Origin: Aquincolibacterium sp041674705
Lineage (GTDB): Bacteria; Omnitrophota; Omnitrophia; Omnitrophales; Aquincolibacteriaceae
Length of the DNA stretch: 45,370 nt
Reading direction: 5' to 3'
NCBI GenBank assembly: GCA_041674705.1
Contig: JBAYVF010000014.1
Span: 1-45,370 of the forward strand
This document shows, piece by piece, positions 22,814 through 31,423 of the stretch; the stretch's first letter is position 1, and each line of letters opens with the position of its first letter. The notes under the pieces are model-generated. The model saw nothing but the letters and a program-made list of their open reading frames with translations, had not been told where the DNA came from and searched no databases. The translations under genes and the position numbers were made by a program.

Positions 22814-23905
22814 ATGGCCATCGAAGAGATCCTGCTAGGAGCGGTTGAAAAAGAAGCTTCGGACATTCACTTGACCGTGGGGCGTCCCGTGACCTATCGC
22901 ATGGTGGGGTCCCTGGTCTCGGTGGGCGAAAAACCGTTAACCGCGCAAGATACCGAGGCTTTTGCCAAAGAGATCACGACTGAAGTTCAGCGCAAAAAGG
23001 TCGAGGAGGTTGGAGGCATTGATTTTGGATTTTCATTCAAGGACAAGGCGCGTTTTCGCGTCTCTTGTTTCAAGCAGCAGGGGCATTATTCTCTCGTGCT
23101 GCGACTGCTCCCTTCAAGGTTTTTCGGTTTTCAGGACATCGGGCTTCCGTCGCAGCTGATCGAGACATTGAATCTCCCGCGCGGTCTGGTGCTTGTGACG
23201 GGGCCTACCGGGAGCGGTAAAACGACCTCCCTTGCAACCATGCTCAATTACATTAATGAAAATTTCCCCAAACACATTATTACGGCGGAAGACCCGATCG
23301 AGTTCGTGCATCACCACAAGAAGGGCGTGGTTACCCAGCGTGAAGTCGGAGACGACGTTCCGAGTTTTTCCGAAGCGATCGTAAAGTCCCTGCGCCAGGA
23401 CCCGGATGTGATCCTGATCGGAGAAATGCGCGATCTGGCGACTATGGAGTCCGCTATCCGCGCCGCCGAAACAGGACACTTAGTTTTTTCTACGCTGCAT
23501 ACCACGGGAGCCGCGCGAACGGTCGACCGCATCATCGATGTTTTCCCGCCGGCGCAACAGCCGCTGGTCCGCGTCCAACTCGCCTCTACGATCGTTGCCG
23601 TGATTTCGCAAGTGCTTGTACCGCGCCTCGACGGGAAAGGCCGAGTGGCCGCCTTCGAGATCATGTTCGCGACCCCGGCCATTCGCAATCTCATTCGCGA
23701 AGGCAAGACCTACCAGATCCTTTCCGAACTCCAGACCGGATCACGCTATGGCATGATCATGCTGGACGATTATTTGAAACAGCTTTACACCCAGGGCGTG
23801 ATCGGTTATGAAGCCGCACTCGAAGTGGCAGCGGATTCTCGCGAACTAGGTCTCCAGCTTTCCAAGATCCAGCCCGCAGGAAAAGGGAAAGAAAGAGCGA
23901 GATAA
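22814..23905 (+). CDS. pilT: Twitching-motility retraction ATPase PilT
   Basis: PilT is the hexameric ATPase that depolymerises type IV pili. I start it at ATG 22814, preceded by AAGGAG (22801-22806), giving 363 aa. Features are the N-terminal ASDIHLTVG, Walker A GPTGSGKT (130-137), the Asp box RQDPDVILIGEMRD and the PilT-specific AIRAAETGHLVFSTLHT (215-230). It stands alone: no pilB, pilC, pilin or secretin gene is in the window, so the machinery must be elsewhere. A promoter between the rnfA-like gene and pilT was not evident. Confidence 0.95.
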   Translation: MAIEEILLGAVEKEASDIHLTVGRPVTYRMVGSLVSVGEKPLTAQDTEAFAKEITTEVQRKKVEEVGGIDFGFSFKDKARFRVSCFKQQGHYSLVLRLLPSRFFGFQDIGLPSQLIETLNLPRGLVLVTGPTGSGKTTSLATMLNYINENFPKHIITAEDPIEFVHHHKKGVVTQREVGDDVPSFSEAIVKSLRQDPDVILIGEMRDLATMESAIRAAETGHLVFSTLHTTGAARTVDRIIDVFPPAQQPLVRVQLASTIVAVISQVLVPRLDGKGRVAAFEIMFATPAIRNLIREGKTYQILSELQTGSRYGMIMLDDYLKQLYTQGVIGYEAALEVAADSRELGLQLSKIQPAGKGKERAR

Positions 23906-23912
23906 ATAAAAC

Positions 23913-23941
23913 TTGACCCCGTGGGGAGGCTTGGGTATCCT
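23913..23941 (+). promoter_or_regulatory. Sigma70-type promoter upstream of polA
   Basis: TTGACC (23913-23918) and TATCCT (23936-23941) stand exactly 17 bases apart just after the pilT stop. The -35 box matches five of six consensus bases and the -10 box four. Transcription would begin near 23948 and leave a leader of about 170 bases before polA at 24119. Confidence 0.5.
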
Positions 23942-23943
23942 AT

Positions 23944-23993
23944 GCCCGCCTTCAGCAGGGAAGGTGGCCCCCAATAAGAATGAAGGGCGGGGC
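23944..23993 (+). other. GC-rich hairpin at the start of the polA leader
   Basis: GCCCGCCTTC (23944-23953) pairs with GAAGGGCGGGGC (23982-23993) to give about nine base pairs with one bulged G. The enclosed sequence can form a second small hairpin (CCTTC and GAAGG). No T tract follows, so it is not a standard terminator. It could be a structured leader or a small RNA; no known RNA family was recognised. Confidence 0.35.
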
Positions 23994-24118
23994 CGGGACA
24001 AAATCCACGCAAAAGAGACTCAATTCAAACTTAATCCCAGCGTTTTGATCGCCACTTTTAGCTCTTTCCGCGTATTTTTCTAAGAATCTAGAGAAAACCC
24101 GAAGATCCAATCATCAAA

Positions 24119-26833
24119 ATGACAACGAAGACCCCGAAGGAAAACCCTCAAGGGGAAAAACTGTTCCTCGTGGACGGCAATTCCTTCTGTTACAGGGCCT
24201 TTTACGCGATTCCGAATCTGACAAATTCCAAGGGAGAGCCGACCAACGCGATTTATGGGTTTGTGACCATGATGCGCCGGCTCATGGAAGAGCAGAAGCC
24301 GGGCCATCTCGCCATGTGTTTTGACCGGAAAGAGCCGACCTTTCGGCATGAGCAATACAAGGAATACAAAGCGCACCGAAAGCCGATGCCTGAAGAGCTC
24401 GTGAAACAGATCGAGCCCATCAAGGAGTTCTGCCGGATCTCGAACTGGGCGATCTTTGAAAAGGCGGGTTTTGAGGCGGATGACGTGATCGGTACTTTGG
24501 CCAAAAAAGGAGAGAAAGAAGGCTATCAGGTCTTCATTATCACCGGAGACAAAGATGCCTTCCAATTGGTTAACGAACGAATCAAGATCCTCCAGCCGCA
24601 CAAAGAAAACCTGGTCTATGATGTCGAGAAGGTCCGGGAACGTTTCAGCGGGCTGGGGCCGGACAAGGTTGTGGATATTCTCGCCCTCATGGGAGATGCC
24701 TCGGACAACATTCCGGGCGTGCCGGGGATTGGCGAAAAAACCGCCATCAAACTTATCCAGGAGTTTGGTTCCGTGAATGGCCTTCTCGAGCGGTTAGATG
24801 AAGTTTCTTCAGAAAAGCAAAGACAGAAGATCCAAGAGAACATGGAAGACCTCAAATTGTCCCAAATGCTCGCGACGATCGACACAAACATGTCGCTTGA
24901 GATTGATTGGAATGCTTTGCGCGTGACCGAGCCTGACAATACAGCCTTGATGGAATTTTTTAAACGGTATGAATTCCGGGGCCTCATGAAAGGCATTGCC
25001 GGGCAAGGGGAGAAAGAGGCGAAGGAAAGGCAGTACAAATCGGTTCAGACGGCCCAAGAACTCGAAGCTTTTTCAGGAGCGCTTAAAAAAGCGAAGGCCT
25101 TTAGCTTTGACACTGAAACGACTTCGATCGATCCGATGAAGGCCGCCTTGGTCGGGATGAGCTTTTGTTGGGAACCTTTTACGGCTTATTACCTCCCTGT
25201 GTCTTCTTCAGCACAGCAAGGCCCGGGACTCTCGCTCGAGGATGTTTTGGAGGTCGTGAGGCCGGCGCTTGAGGACAAGGAAATCGCGAAATACGGGCAA
25301 AACATCAAATATGATGAGATCGTCATGGCGCGTCATGGCATTCGCCTTGGTGGCGTTGCGTTTGATACCATGATCGCGAGCTACCTGATCGATCCTCTCA
25401 AGCGGAATCATAATCTCGATGATATTTCGCTGGAATATTTGAATGTAAAAAAGATCACGACCGAGAGTCTTATTGGAACGGGTAAAAAAAGCATCACCAT
25501 GGATGCCGTTCCCCTGGGGCAGATCACCGATTACGCTTGCGAAGATGCGGATTGCGTGATGAGACTTGTCCCGATCCTTCAAGGAAAGCTTGAGGAGCTC
25601 GGGCTCACGGAGCTTTACAAGAAAGTCGAGCTGCCTTTATCGGGCGCCTTGGCTCAAATTGAAATGAACGGTGTTGCGCTGGACCTGAAATTCCTCAAAG
25701 AGCTTTCTGATAAGGCCGCTAAAGAGATCGACGCCCTCGTGAAAGAAATTCACGCGGATGCCGGAACGGAATTCAACCTGGATTCACCGAAACAACTCGC
25801 GGACGTGTTATTCGTTCAGAAAAAACTACCGGCCCTGAAAAAGATCAAGACCGGGTATTCGACCGACGCGAGCGTGCTCGAGAAGCTCGCGGTTTCGCAT
25901 GAGTTGCCGCGAAAGATCCTGGAATACCGGGAACGCGCAAAGTTGCGGTCCACATACCTCGACGCGTTGCCGGAGATGGTAAACGGGGAAACGCATTGCG
26001 TGCACACGTCATTCAATCAGACGACCACGGATACGGGGCGGCTTTCAAGCTCGGATCCGAATCTTCAGAATATTCCGATCAAGACCGAGATGGGACGACT
26101 GGTCCGGAAGGCTTTTGTGGCGCGGGTGCGGCCCAAGGGAAAAGGGAAGATCCTCTCCGCCGATTATTCGCAGATCGAACTGCGAGTGCTCGCGCATTTT
26201 TCCGGGGACCCGAATCTGACCAAAGCGTTCGCTGAAGACCGGGACATTCATACATTCACGGCCACGCTTCTTTACGGCGTGAAAGAAAAGGAGGTGACCC
26301 GCGAGATGCGGAACGCCGCGAAGACCATCAATTTCAGCATCGTGTACGGCAAAACAAGCTACGGGCTTTCGCAGGACCTGAACATGTCGATCCCGGAAGC
26401 GGATCAGTTCATCAAGAACTACTTCGCGCGTTACGCCCAGGTAAAGGAATTCCTGGACGCGCAAAAAGAAAAAGCTAAAAAGGACGGATTCCTGACCACA
26501 CTTCTCGGCCGGCGCTCTTATTTTCCGAACATTAACGCCTCCAACATGCAATTGCGGCAGTACGCCGAGCGGTCGGCCATTAACGCACCGATCCAGGGGT
26601 CGGCGGCGGACCTGATCAAGATCGCAATGATTGCGATCCAGCGGCGGCTCGATAAAGAAAAAAGCGAAAGCCTTATGATCATGCAGGTGCATGACGAGCT
26701 GGTGTTCGATGCGCCCTCTGGCGAGATCGATGCGCTCACAACGCTCGTCAAGGAAGAGATGGAAGGGGCTTATAAGCTCAATGTGCCGCTTAAAGCGGAC
26801 ATTACGGCAGGGGAGACATGGTATAAAAGCTAA
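24119..26833 (+). CDS. polA: DNA polymerase I
   Basis: This is a full-length Pol I (904 aa) for Okazaki-fragment processing and repair. The 5'-nuclease domain covers about 1-290 (FDRKEPTFRHEQYKEYKAHR, GDASDNIPGVPGIGEKTA). The 3'-5' exonuclease is intact, with Asp331 and Glu333 (FDTET), Asp399 (NIKYDE) and Tyr472/Asp476 (DYACEDAD), so it should proofread. In the polymerase domain motif A is DYSQIELR (Asp682), motif B is RNAAKTINFSIVYG (Lys735, Phe739, Tyr743) and motif C is VHDE (His858 to Glu860). Phe739 is at the position that discriminates against dideoxynucleotides. No strong ribosome binding site precedes the ATG. Confidence 0.98.
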   Translation: MTTKTPKENPQGEKLFLVDGNSFCYRAFYAIPNLTNSKGEPTNAIYGFVTMMRRLMEEQKPGHLAMCFDRKEPTFRHEQYKEYKAHRKPMPEELVKQIEPIKEFCRISNWAIFEKAGFEADDVIGTLAKKGEKEGYQVFIITGDKDAFQLVNERIKILQPHKENLVYDVEKVRERFSGLGPDKVVDILALMGDASDNIPGVPGIGEKTAIKLIQEFGSVNGLLERLDEVSSEKQRQKIQENMEDLKLSQMLATIDTNMSLEIDWNALRVTEPDNTALMEFFKRYEFRGLMKGIAGQGEKEAKERQYKSVQTAQELEAFSGALKKAKAFSFDTETTSIDPMKAALVGMSFCWEPFTAYYLPVSSSAQQGPGLSLEDVLEVVRPALEDKEIAKYGQNIKYDEIVMARHGIRLGGVAFDTMIASYLIDPLKRNHNLDDISLEYLNVKKITTESLIGTGKKSITMDAVPLGQITDYACEDADCVMRLVPILQGKLEELGLTELYKKVELPLSGALAQIEMNGVALDLKFLKELSDKAAKEIDALVKEIHADAGTEFNLDSPKQLADVLFVQKKLPALKKIKTGYSTDASVLEKLAVSHELPRKILEYRERAKLRSTYLDALPEMVNGETHCVHTSFNQTTTDTGRLSSSDPNLQNIPIKTEMGRLVRKAFVARVRPKGKGKILSADYSQIELRVLAHFSGDPNLTKAFAEDRDIHTFTATLLYGVKEKEVTREMRNAAKTINFSIVYGKTSYGLSQDLNMSIPEADQFIKNYFARYAQVKEFLDAQKEKAKKDGFLTTLLGRRSYFPNINASNMQLRQYAERSAINAPIQGSAADLIKIAMIAIQRRLDKEKSESLMIMQVHDELVFDAPSGEIDALTTLVKEEMEGAYKLNVPLKADITAGETWYKS

Positions 26834-26957
26834 AAAACCAAGAACCAAGAAACAAAATCCAAATGAGATCCAAGCCCCAAGAAACAATAAAGCGGCCTGA
26901 ATTTTGGGGATTGGTTTTTGGAATTTTTTTGGTTCTTGTATCTTGGATCTTGGAATT
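26834..26957. repeat. Imperfect inverted repeat between polA and coaE
   Basis: The left arm is rich in CCAAGAACCAAGAAAC-type words. The right arm, read in reverse complement, has CCAAGATCCAAGATAC and CCAAAAAAATTCC. The two arms thus look like diverged copies of one AC-rich unit facing each other around a short GC-containing centre (near 26892). Such biased words differ sharply from the coding sequence on both sides. It may be a dispersed intergenic repeat or a folded transcript end. Confidence 0.55.
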
Positions 26958-27012
26958 TACCGGGTGATTGCATTCTAGTTGTCTAAAATTTAACGGAATA
27001 GCACAGAGGTTT

Positions 27013-27627
27013 ATGAAAAACAAACTAGTCGTTGGTTTAACGGGCGGTTTCGGGGTCGGGAAAAGCTCGGTGGCCCAGCGGTTCAAGAATATGGGCGCCG
27101 AGATCATTGATGCCGACGACATTGCGCACGATGCTGTTAAAAAAGGCAGCCCGGTCTTTGATGCCGTGATCGAGCTTTTTGAAGAGGCGCTTCATCCGGG
27201 GGGCAAGAAAATGGACCGGGAAAAACTCGCGGAGATCGTTTTTTCCGATCCGAAGAAACGCAAGGAACTCGAAGCGATCATTCATCCGTACGTCTATGAA
27301 AAGATCAAAGAAAAGATCGAAGCGTCCTCCCGGAAAGTGATCCTTGTGGAAGTACCGCTTCTTTTTGAAGCCGGGTTTGAAACGCTTTGCGATAAGGTGG
27401 TGGTCGTGACCTGCAATTCGACCGTTAAAATGAAACGCCTCATCAACAAGAAGTTCACGGAGCAAGAGGTTCGGGCGCGCGAAAAAGTCCAGATGCCCGA
27501 GGCTCTGAAAGCCCAAAAAGGGAATTTTATCATCGATAATTCGAAGTCTATTTATCAAACACAAAGGGAGATCGAACGGCTTTGGTATAAGTTCGTCGCC
27601 CTTTCCAAAGGAGCCAACAAACCATGA
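27013..27627 (+). CDS. coaE: Dephospho-CoA kinase
   Basis: CoaE phosphorylates dephospho-CoA in the last step of CoA synthesis. The start is ATG 27013 with AGAGG upstream, giving 204 aa; an in-frame opening at 26968 adds an unlikely leader. The P-loop is GLTGGFGVGKS (8-18), followed by IIDADDIAHDAV and IIHPYVYEKI, both typical. EVPLLFEAGFE is the family's acceptor-site motif. The stop overlaps the rho start (ATGA). Confidence 0.96.
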   Translation: MKNKLVVGLTGGFGVGKSSVAQRFKNMGAEIIDADDIAHDAVKKGSPVFDAVIELFEEALHPGGKKMDREKLAEIVFSDPKKRKELEAIIHPYVYEKIKEKIEASSRKVILVEVPLLFEAGFETLCDKVVVVTCNSTVKMKRLINKKFTEQEVRAREKVQMPEALKAQKGNFIIDNSKSIYQTQREIERLWYKFVALSKGANKP

Positions 27628-29057
27628 TGAGAGAAACAAGAGAAATGCGGGAACCCAGAGAAAAATCCCATACGCATCACCGCCGGGGCGAGGAGGGGAA
27701 CGCGAAGCCGCGTCCGCCGCGCATGGTGCAGGAAGATGCGGCCTCAAACGGCGAAGCCCTTGAAAAGGCGCTGCAGCAGCAGAAATCCGGCGAGAAGCCG
27801 ATGGATGTTGTCAGCTTGAAGCAGATGAAGATCGTCGAGCTTCAAAAAATGGCGCACAAGTTCAAGATCGAGAATGTGGCCGGGTTGAAGCGCCAGGACC
27901 TGATCTTTAAGATCCTTCAGGGACAGGCCCAGCAATCCGGGCTCATGTTCGGGGAAGGCGTGCTGGAGATCCTGGAAGACGGGTTTGGTTTCCTGCGTTC
28001 CCCCAATTACAATTATCTTCCTTCCCCGGACGACATTTATGTCAGCCCCAGCCAGATCCGCCGGTTCAATTTGAGGACCGGGGACGTGGTGGGCGGGCTG
28101 ATCCGTCCGCCGAAAGAAGGGGAGCGGTATTTTGCCCTGCTCAAAGTCGAGCTCATCAATTTTGAAGAGCCAGACAGCGGCAAAGACAAGATCGCGTTCG
28201 ACAACCTCACGCCGCTTTATCCGAATCAACGGATCCAGCTTGAGACCACGCAGGAAGAGGTTTCCATGCGGGTGATGGACCTTTTGGCGCCGATCGGATT
28301 TGGCCAGCGCGGCATGATCGTTGCGCAGCCTTATAGCGGTAAGACGATCCTTCTTCAAAAGATCGCGAACTCCATCACGACCAATCATCCGGACGCGTAC
28401 CTGATCGTACTTTTGATCGATGAACGTCCCGAGGAAGTGACGGACATGCAGCGGTCGGTGAAAGGCGAGGTCATCGCCTCGACTTTTGACGAACCCGCGG
28501 ACCGGCACGTTCAGGTTGCGGAGATCGTGCTCGAAAAGGCCAAACGTCTGGTCGAACACAAGCGCGATGTCGTGATCCTGCTGGATTCGATCACGCGTCT
28601 CGCGCGCGCGTACAATACTGTCGCGCCGCATTCCGGAAAGATCCTCTCAGGGGGCGTGGATTCCAATGCGCTTCACAAGCCGAAACGGTTCTTTGGTTCG
28701 GCGCGTAATGTGGAAGAAGGCGGCAGCATCACGATCATCGCCACCGCGCTCGTGGACACGGGTTCCCGCATGGACGAGGTTATTTTTGAGGAGTTCAAGG
28801 GAACGGGCAACATGGAGCTGCAGCTGGACCGCAATCTTTTCCAGCGCAGGATCTATCCGGCCATCGATGTAAAGAAGTCCAACACGCGTAAAGAGGACCT
28901 GCTGATCCCCGCCGAAGAGCTCAACCGGGTGTGGATCCTCCGCAAGGTCTTAAACGAACTGAATCCGTCGGAAGCCATGGAGCTTCTGGTGGACCGTCTT
29001 AAAAAAACCAAATCCAACGCTGATTTTCTTCTCAGCATGAATAAAGCAAAGGAGTAA
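27624..29057 (+). CDS. rho: Transcription termination factor Rho
   Basis: Rho is the hexameric RNA helicase of factor-dependent termination. The first about 60 residues are a charged extension (MMRETREMREPREK...), then the Rho-N helical region (LKQMKIVELQKMAHKF), the RNA-binding cold-shock fold (DGFGFLRSP, IYVSPSQIRRFNL) and the ATPase. The Walker A motif reads AQPYSGKT (234-241), where E. coli has APPKAGKT, so the Lys before the GKT core is replaced. LLIDERPEEVTDM, DSITRLARAYN, SGGVDSNALHKPKRFFGSARN and ATALVDTGSRMD are typical. AAAGGAG supports ATG 27624. The length is 477 aa. Confidence 0.97.
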   Translation: MMRETREMREPREKSHTHHRRGEEGNAKPRPPRMVQEDAASNGEALEKALQQQKSGEKPMDVVSLKQMKIVELQKMAHKFKIENVAGLKRQDLIFKILQGQAQQSGLMFGEGVLEILEDGFGFLRSPNYNYLPSPDDIYVSPSQIRRFNLRTGDVVGGLIRPPKEGERYFALLKVELINFEEPDSGKDKIAFDNLTPLYPNQRIQLETTQEEVSMRVMDLLAPIGFGQRGMIVAQPYSGKTILLQKIANSITTNHPDAYLIVLLIDERPEEVTDMQRSVKGEVIASTFDEPADRHVQVAEIVLEKAKRLVEHKRDVVILLDSITRLARAYNTVAPHSGKILSGGVDSNALHKPKRFFGSARNVEEGGSITIIATALVDTGSRMDEVIFEEFKGTGNMELQLDRNLFQRRIYPAIDVKKSNTRKEDLLIPAEELNRVWILRKVLNELNPSEAMELLVDRLKKTKSNADFLLSMNKAKE

Positions 29058-29061
29058 CAAA

Positions 29062-29385
29062 ATGAAAAAAGAAATTCATCCGAAATATGGTCCTTCCACC
29101 ATTCAGTGCGCTTGCGGCAATGTGATCGAAACGCGCAGCGTGATGCCAAGGATGCAAGTGGACATCTGCTCGAGCTGCCACCCGTTCTTCACCGGCAAAC
29201 AGAAGATCCTGGATACTGCCGGTCGGATTGACCGGTTCAAGAAAAAATTCCAGGACCGCGTGGCCGTCAACAAAAAATCGACCAAAGTGACACCCAAGTT
29301 GCCGGTGAAGCTCAAGTTCTCCGAGGATACCCGGAAAGAAAAGCTCCAGGCCCTGAAGGATAAGGTTAAAGCGGCAGGAAAATAA
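29062..29385 (+). CDS. rpmE: Ribosomal protein bL31, zinc-binding type with a basic C-terminal extension
   Basis: The N-terminal part is bL31 with zinc-ligand cysteines Cys16, Cys18, Cys36 and Cys39 (QCACGN and ICSSCHPFFTGKQK). Typical bL31 has about 70 residues; this one has 107. The added C-terminal 35-40 residues are rich in Lys (KLKFSEDTRKEKLQALKDKVKAAGK) and probably contact rRNA. It lies four bases after rho, a conserved order in many bacteria. Confidence 0.96.
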   Translation: MKKEIHPKYGPSTIQCACGNVIETRSVMPRMQVDICSSCHPFFTGKQKILDTAGRIDRFKKKFQDRVAVNKKSTKVTPKLPVKLKFSEDTRKEKLQALKDKVKAAGK

Positions 29386-29409
29386 AAACGTAACGGCGGA
29401 AGGTGTCCG

Positions 29410-29445
29410 GTGTACGGCGCAAACTAAGCGCTTTGCGCCGTACGC
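29410..29445. repeat. Long GC-rich palindrome between rpmE and prfA
   Basis: GTACGGCGCAAA (29412-29423) and TTTGCGCCGTAC (29432-29443) form a perfect 12-bp stem around an 8-base loop, extendable by a G:U and a G:C pair. A nearby TCCGTACG (29451-29458) repeats part of the arm. No T tract follows, so I read it as a dispersed repeat or an RNA-processing or stability element. It lies in the 83-base gap before prfA, where no ribosome binding site is evident. Confidence 0.6.
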
Positions 29446-29468
29446 CTTACTCCGTACGCAAGACGCAA

Positions 29469-30539
29469 ATGAGAATCCGCGAACGCCTAGAAAAAACAGA
29501 AGCGAGGTTTCGAGAGCTCGAGGTTTTGCTCTCCAGCCCCGATACTGCCCGGAGCAAGTTCCAGGCCCTGAGCAAGGAAATGTCTCTGCTCAGGCCGATC
29601 ATGGAGCTTTTTGAAAAATACAAAAAAACCGAGCGTGAAATCGAAGGCTTGAAGCATAGCCTTCGCGATAGTTATAGCGATGAGGCCATGAAAAGCCTTA
29701 TCACGGAAGAAATGAAGGCTCTCGAAGCGGAGCAAAAGGAACGGGAAGGAAAACTCGAGGAGCTTTTCTTGCGGGACATGCAGCCGGATGCGGCACGCGA
29801 TGTGATCGTCGAAATCCGAGCGGGGACCGGAGGGGAAGAGGCCGCGCTTTTTGCGGGAGATCTTTTCCGCATGTACAGCATGTATGCGGGGGATCATGGT
29901 TTACGGGTTGAAGTGATGGACACGAATCCCACCGGGATCGGCGGGTTCAAAGAGATCATTTTTGGCGTGACCGGGGATCACGTGTTCAGCTTTTTTAAAT
30001 ATGAAAGCGGGATCCATCGCGTCCAGCGCGTGCCGAAGACCGAGGCGAGCGGACGTATCCATACCTCAGCGGTCACGGTGGCGGTATTGCCTGACGTTGA
30101 GGAAGAAGAGATCGAGATCAAGGCGGACGATCTCAGGATCGACGTTTATCGCGCCTCCGGCGCCGGCGGGCAGCATGTGAATAAAACAGAATCGGCGGTG
30201 CGTATCACGCACATGCCGACGGGCTTCGTGGTCGCGTGCCAAGACGAGCGGTCACAGCAGAAAAATAAAGCGAAGGCCATGCGTATTTTGCGCGCCAAGA
30301 TCTTTGATTTTCGCCGGGCCCAGCAGGAAGCCGAAGTCGCCAAGAATCGCAAAGCCCAGATCGGATCGGGCGACCGTTCGGGCAAGATCCGGACGTATAA
30401 TTATCCGGACAACCGCCTGACGGATCACCGGATCGGACTCACGCTGCACAGCCTGAATCAGATCCTGGACGGAAAGCTGGACCCGGTCGTCGAGGCGCTT
30501 GCGGAAGATGAAAAAGTTCGTCTTTTGACGACTCTATGA
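29469..30539 (+). CDS. prfA: Peptide chain release factor 1
   Basis: RF1 ends translation at UAA and UAG. I start it at ATG 29469 (356 aa), because the upstream in-frame part (from 29403) is the translated palindrome. The stop-codon recognition motif PxT appears as PKT (189-191) in HRVQRVPKTEASGRIHTS, which marks RF1 rather than RF2, and the catalytic GGQ is at 233-235 (SGAGGQHVNKT). prmC, which methylates this Gln, overlaps by ATGA. Confidence 0.96.
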   Translation: MRIRERLEKTEARFRELEVLLSSPDTARSKFQALSKEMSLLRPIMELFEKYKKTEREIEGLKHSLRDSYSDEAMKSLITEEMKALEAEQKEREGKLEELFLRDMQPDAARDVIVEIRAGTGGEEAALFAGDLFRMYSMYAGDHGLRVEVMDTNPTGIGGFKEIIFGVTGDHVFSFFKYESGIHRVQRVPKTEASGRIHTSAVTVAVLPDVEEEEIEIKADDLRIDVYRASGAGGQHVNKTESAVRITHMPTGFVVACQDERSQQKNKAKAMRILRAKIFDFRRAQQEAEVAKNRKAQIGSGDRSGKIRTYNYPDNRLTDHRIGLTLHSLNQILDGKLDPVVEALAEDEKVRLLTTL

Positions 30540-31417
30540 GTTGTTCGGACAAAATAAAGAACGGGGAACTTCTTGAATTGATCGCCTGGGGTCGCGCAGA
30601 ACTTTTGCGAGTCGGCATAGAAGAAGCCCAGGAAGAATGCGAGCGCATTTTAATGAAGCTTTTGGGGTGCGCGCGTTCCGGGATTTACCTGAAAGAACAT
30701 GAATTAAACACTTCGGGCGTCCGGAAAAAGTTCCTCGCGCTTCTTGAGAAAAGGTTTCAGAGGATACCGTTAGCGTATCTTTTAAAAGAAACGGATTTTT
30801 ACCAGGAAACTTTGTATGTAGATGAGCGGTGCCTCATCCCGCGACCTGAGACGGAGATCCTGGTCGAACAGATCTTGAAAGCGTTGGGCGAAAACGGCAA
30901 AAAGACGGTTTCTTTTCTGGACATCGGAACAGGTTCCGGCGCTATAGCCATCGCGATTCTTCGCGCTCTCAAGGAAGCGCGAGGGACGCTTTCGGATATC
31001 TCCGGAGAAGCGCTTGAGGTGGCTCGGGAGAACCTGAGGCGCTACGCATTGGAAGATCGCGCCAGGCAGGTCCGGGGCGATTTGTTTGAACCTTTCGCCA
31101 AAGACGAAAAGTGGGATTTGATCGTTTCGAATCCGCCTTATTTGTCGGCAGAGGACTGGAAAGAGGTTCAGAAAGAGCTTAAATTTGAACCTCAACGAGC
31201 TTTAGACGGCGGGAAAGACGGTTTAGATTTTTACCGGAAGATCATTGCCAGCGCAAAAGACCATTTGGTCCCGGGAGGACTGCTTGCCTTGGAAGTGGGG
31301 CAGGGCCAGGCCGAGCAGGTTTCAAAGTGGCTTCAGACCGCGGGTTATGATAATATCCAGCGTTTCAATGACCATTTGCAGGTTCAGCGGGTCGTAACGG
31401 CCCAGAGGTATTCTTAA
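30536..31417 (+). CDS. prmC: Release-factor glutamine methyltransferase PrmC
   Basis: PrmC (HemK) methylates the Gln of the GGQ motif in release factors. The N-terminal helical domain is followed by the SAM-binding motif DIGTGSGAIAIA (129-140) and the catalytic NPPY (199-202). IPRPETEILVE (101-111) is a further family signature. The length is 293 aa. The start overlaps the prfA stop, matching their linked function. Confidence 0.96.
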   Translation: MSCSDKIKNGELLELIAWGRAELLRVGIEEAQEECERILMKLLGCARSGIYLKEHELNTSGVRKKFLALLEKRFQRIPLAYLLKETDFYQETLYVDERCLIPRPETEILVEQILKALGENGKKTVSFLDIGTGSGAIAIAILRALKEARGTLSDISGEALEVARENLRRYALEDRARQVRGDLFEPFAKDEKWDLIVSNPPYLSAEDWKEVQKELKFEPQRALDGGKDGLDFYRKIIASAKDHLVPGGLLALEVGQGQAEQVSKWLQTAGYDNIQRFNDHLQVQRVVTAQRYS

Positions 31418-31423
31418 TTTTGT

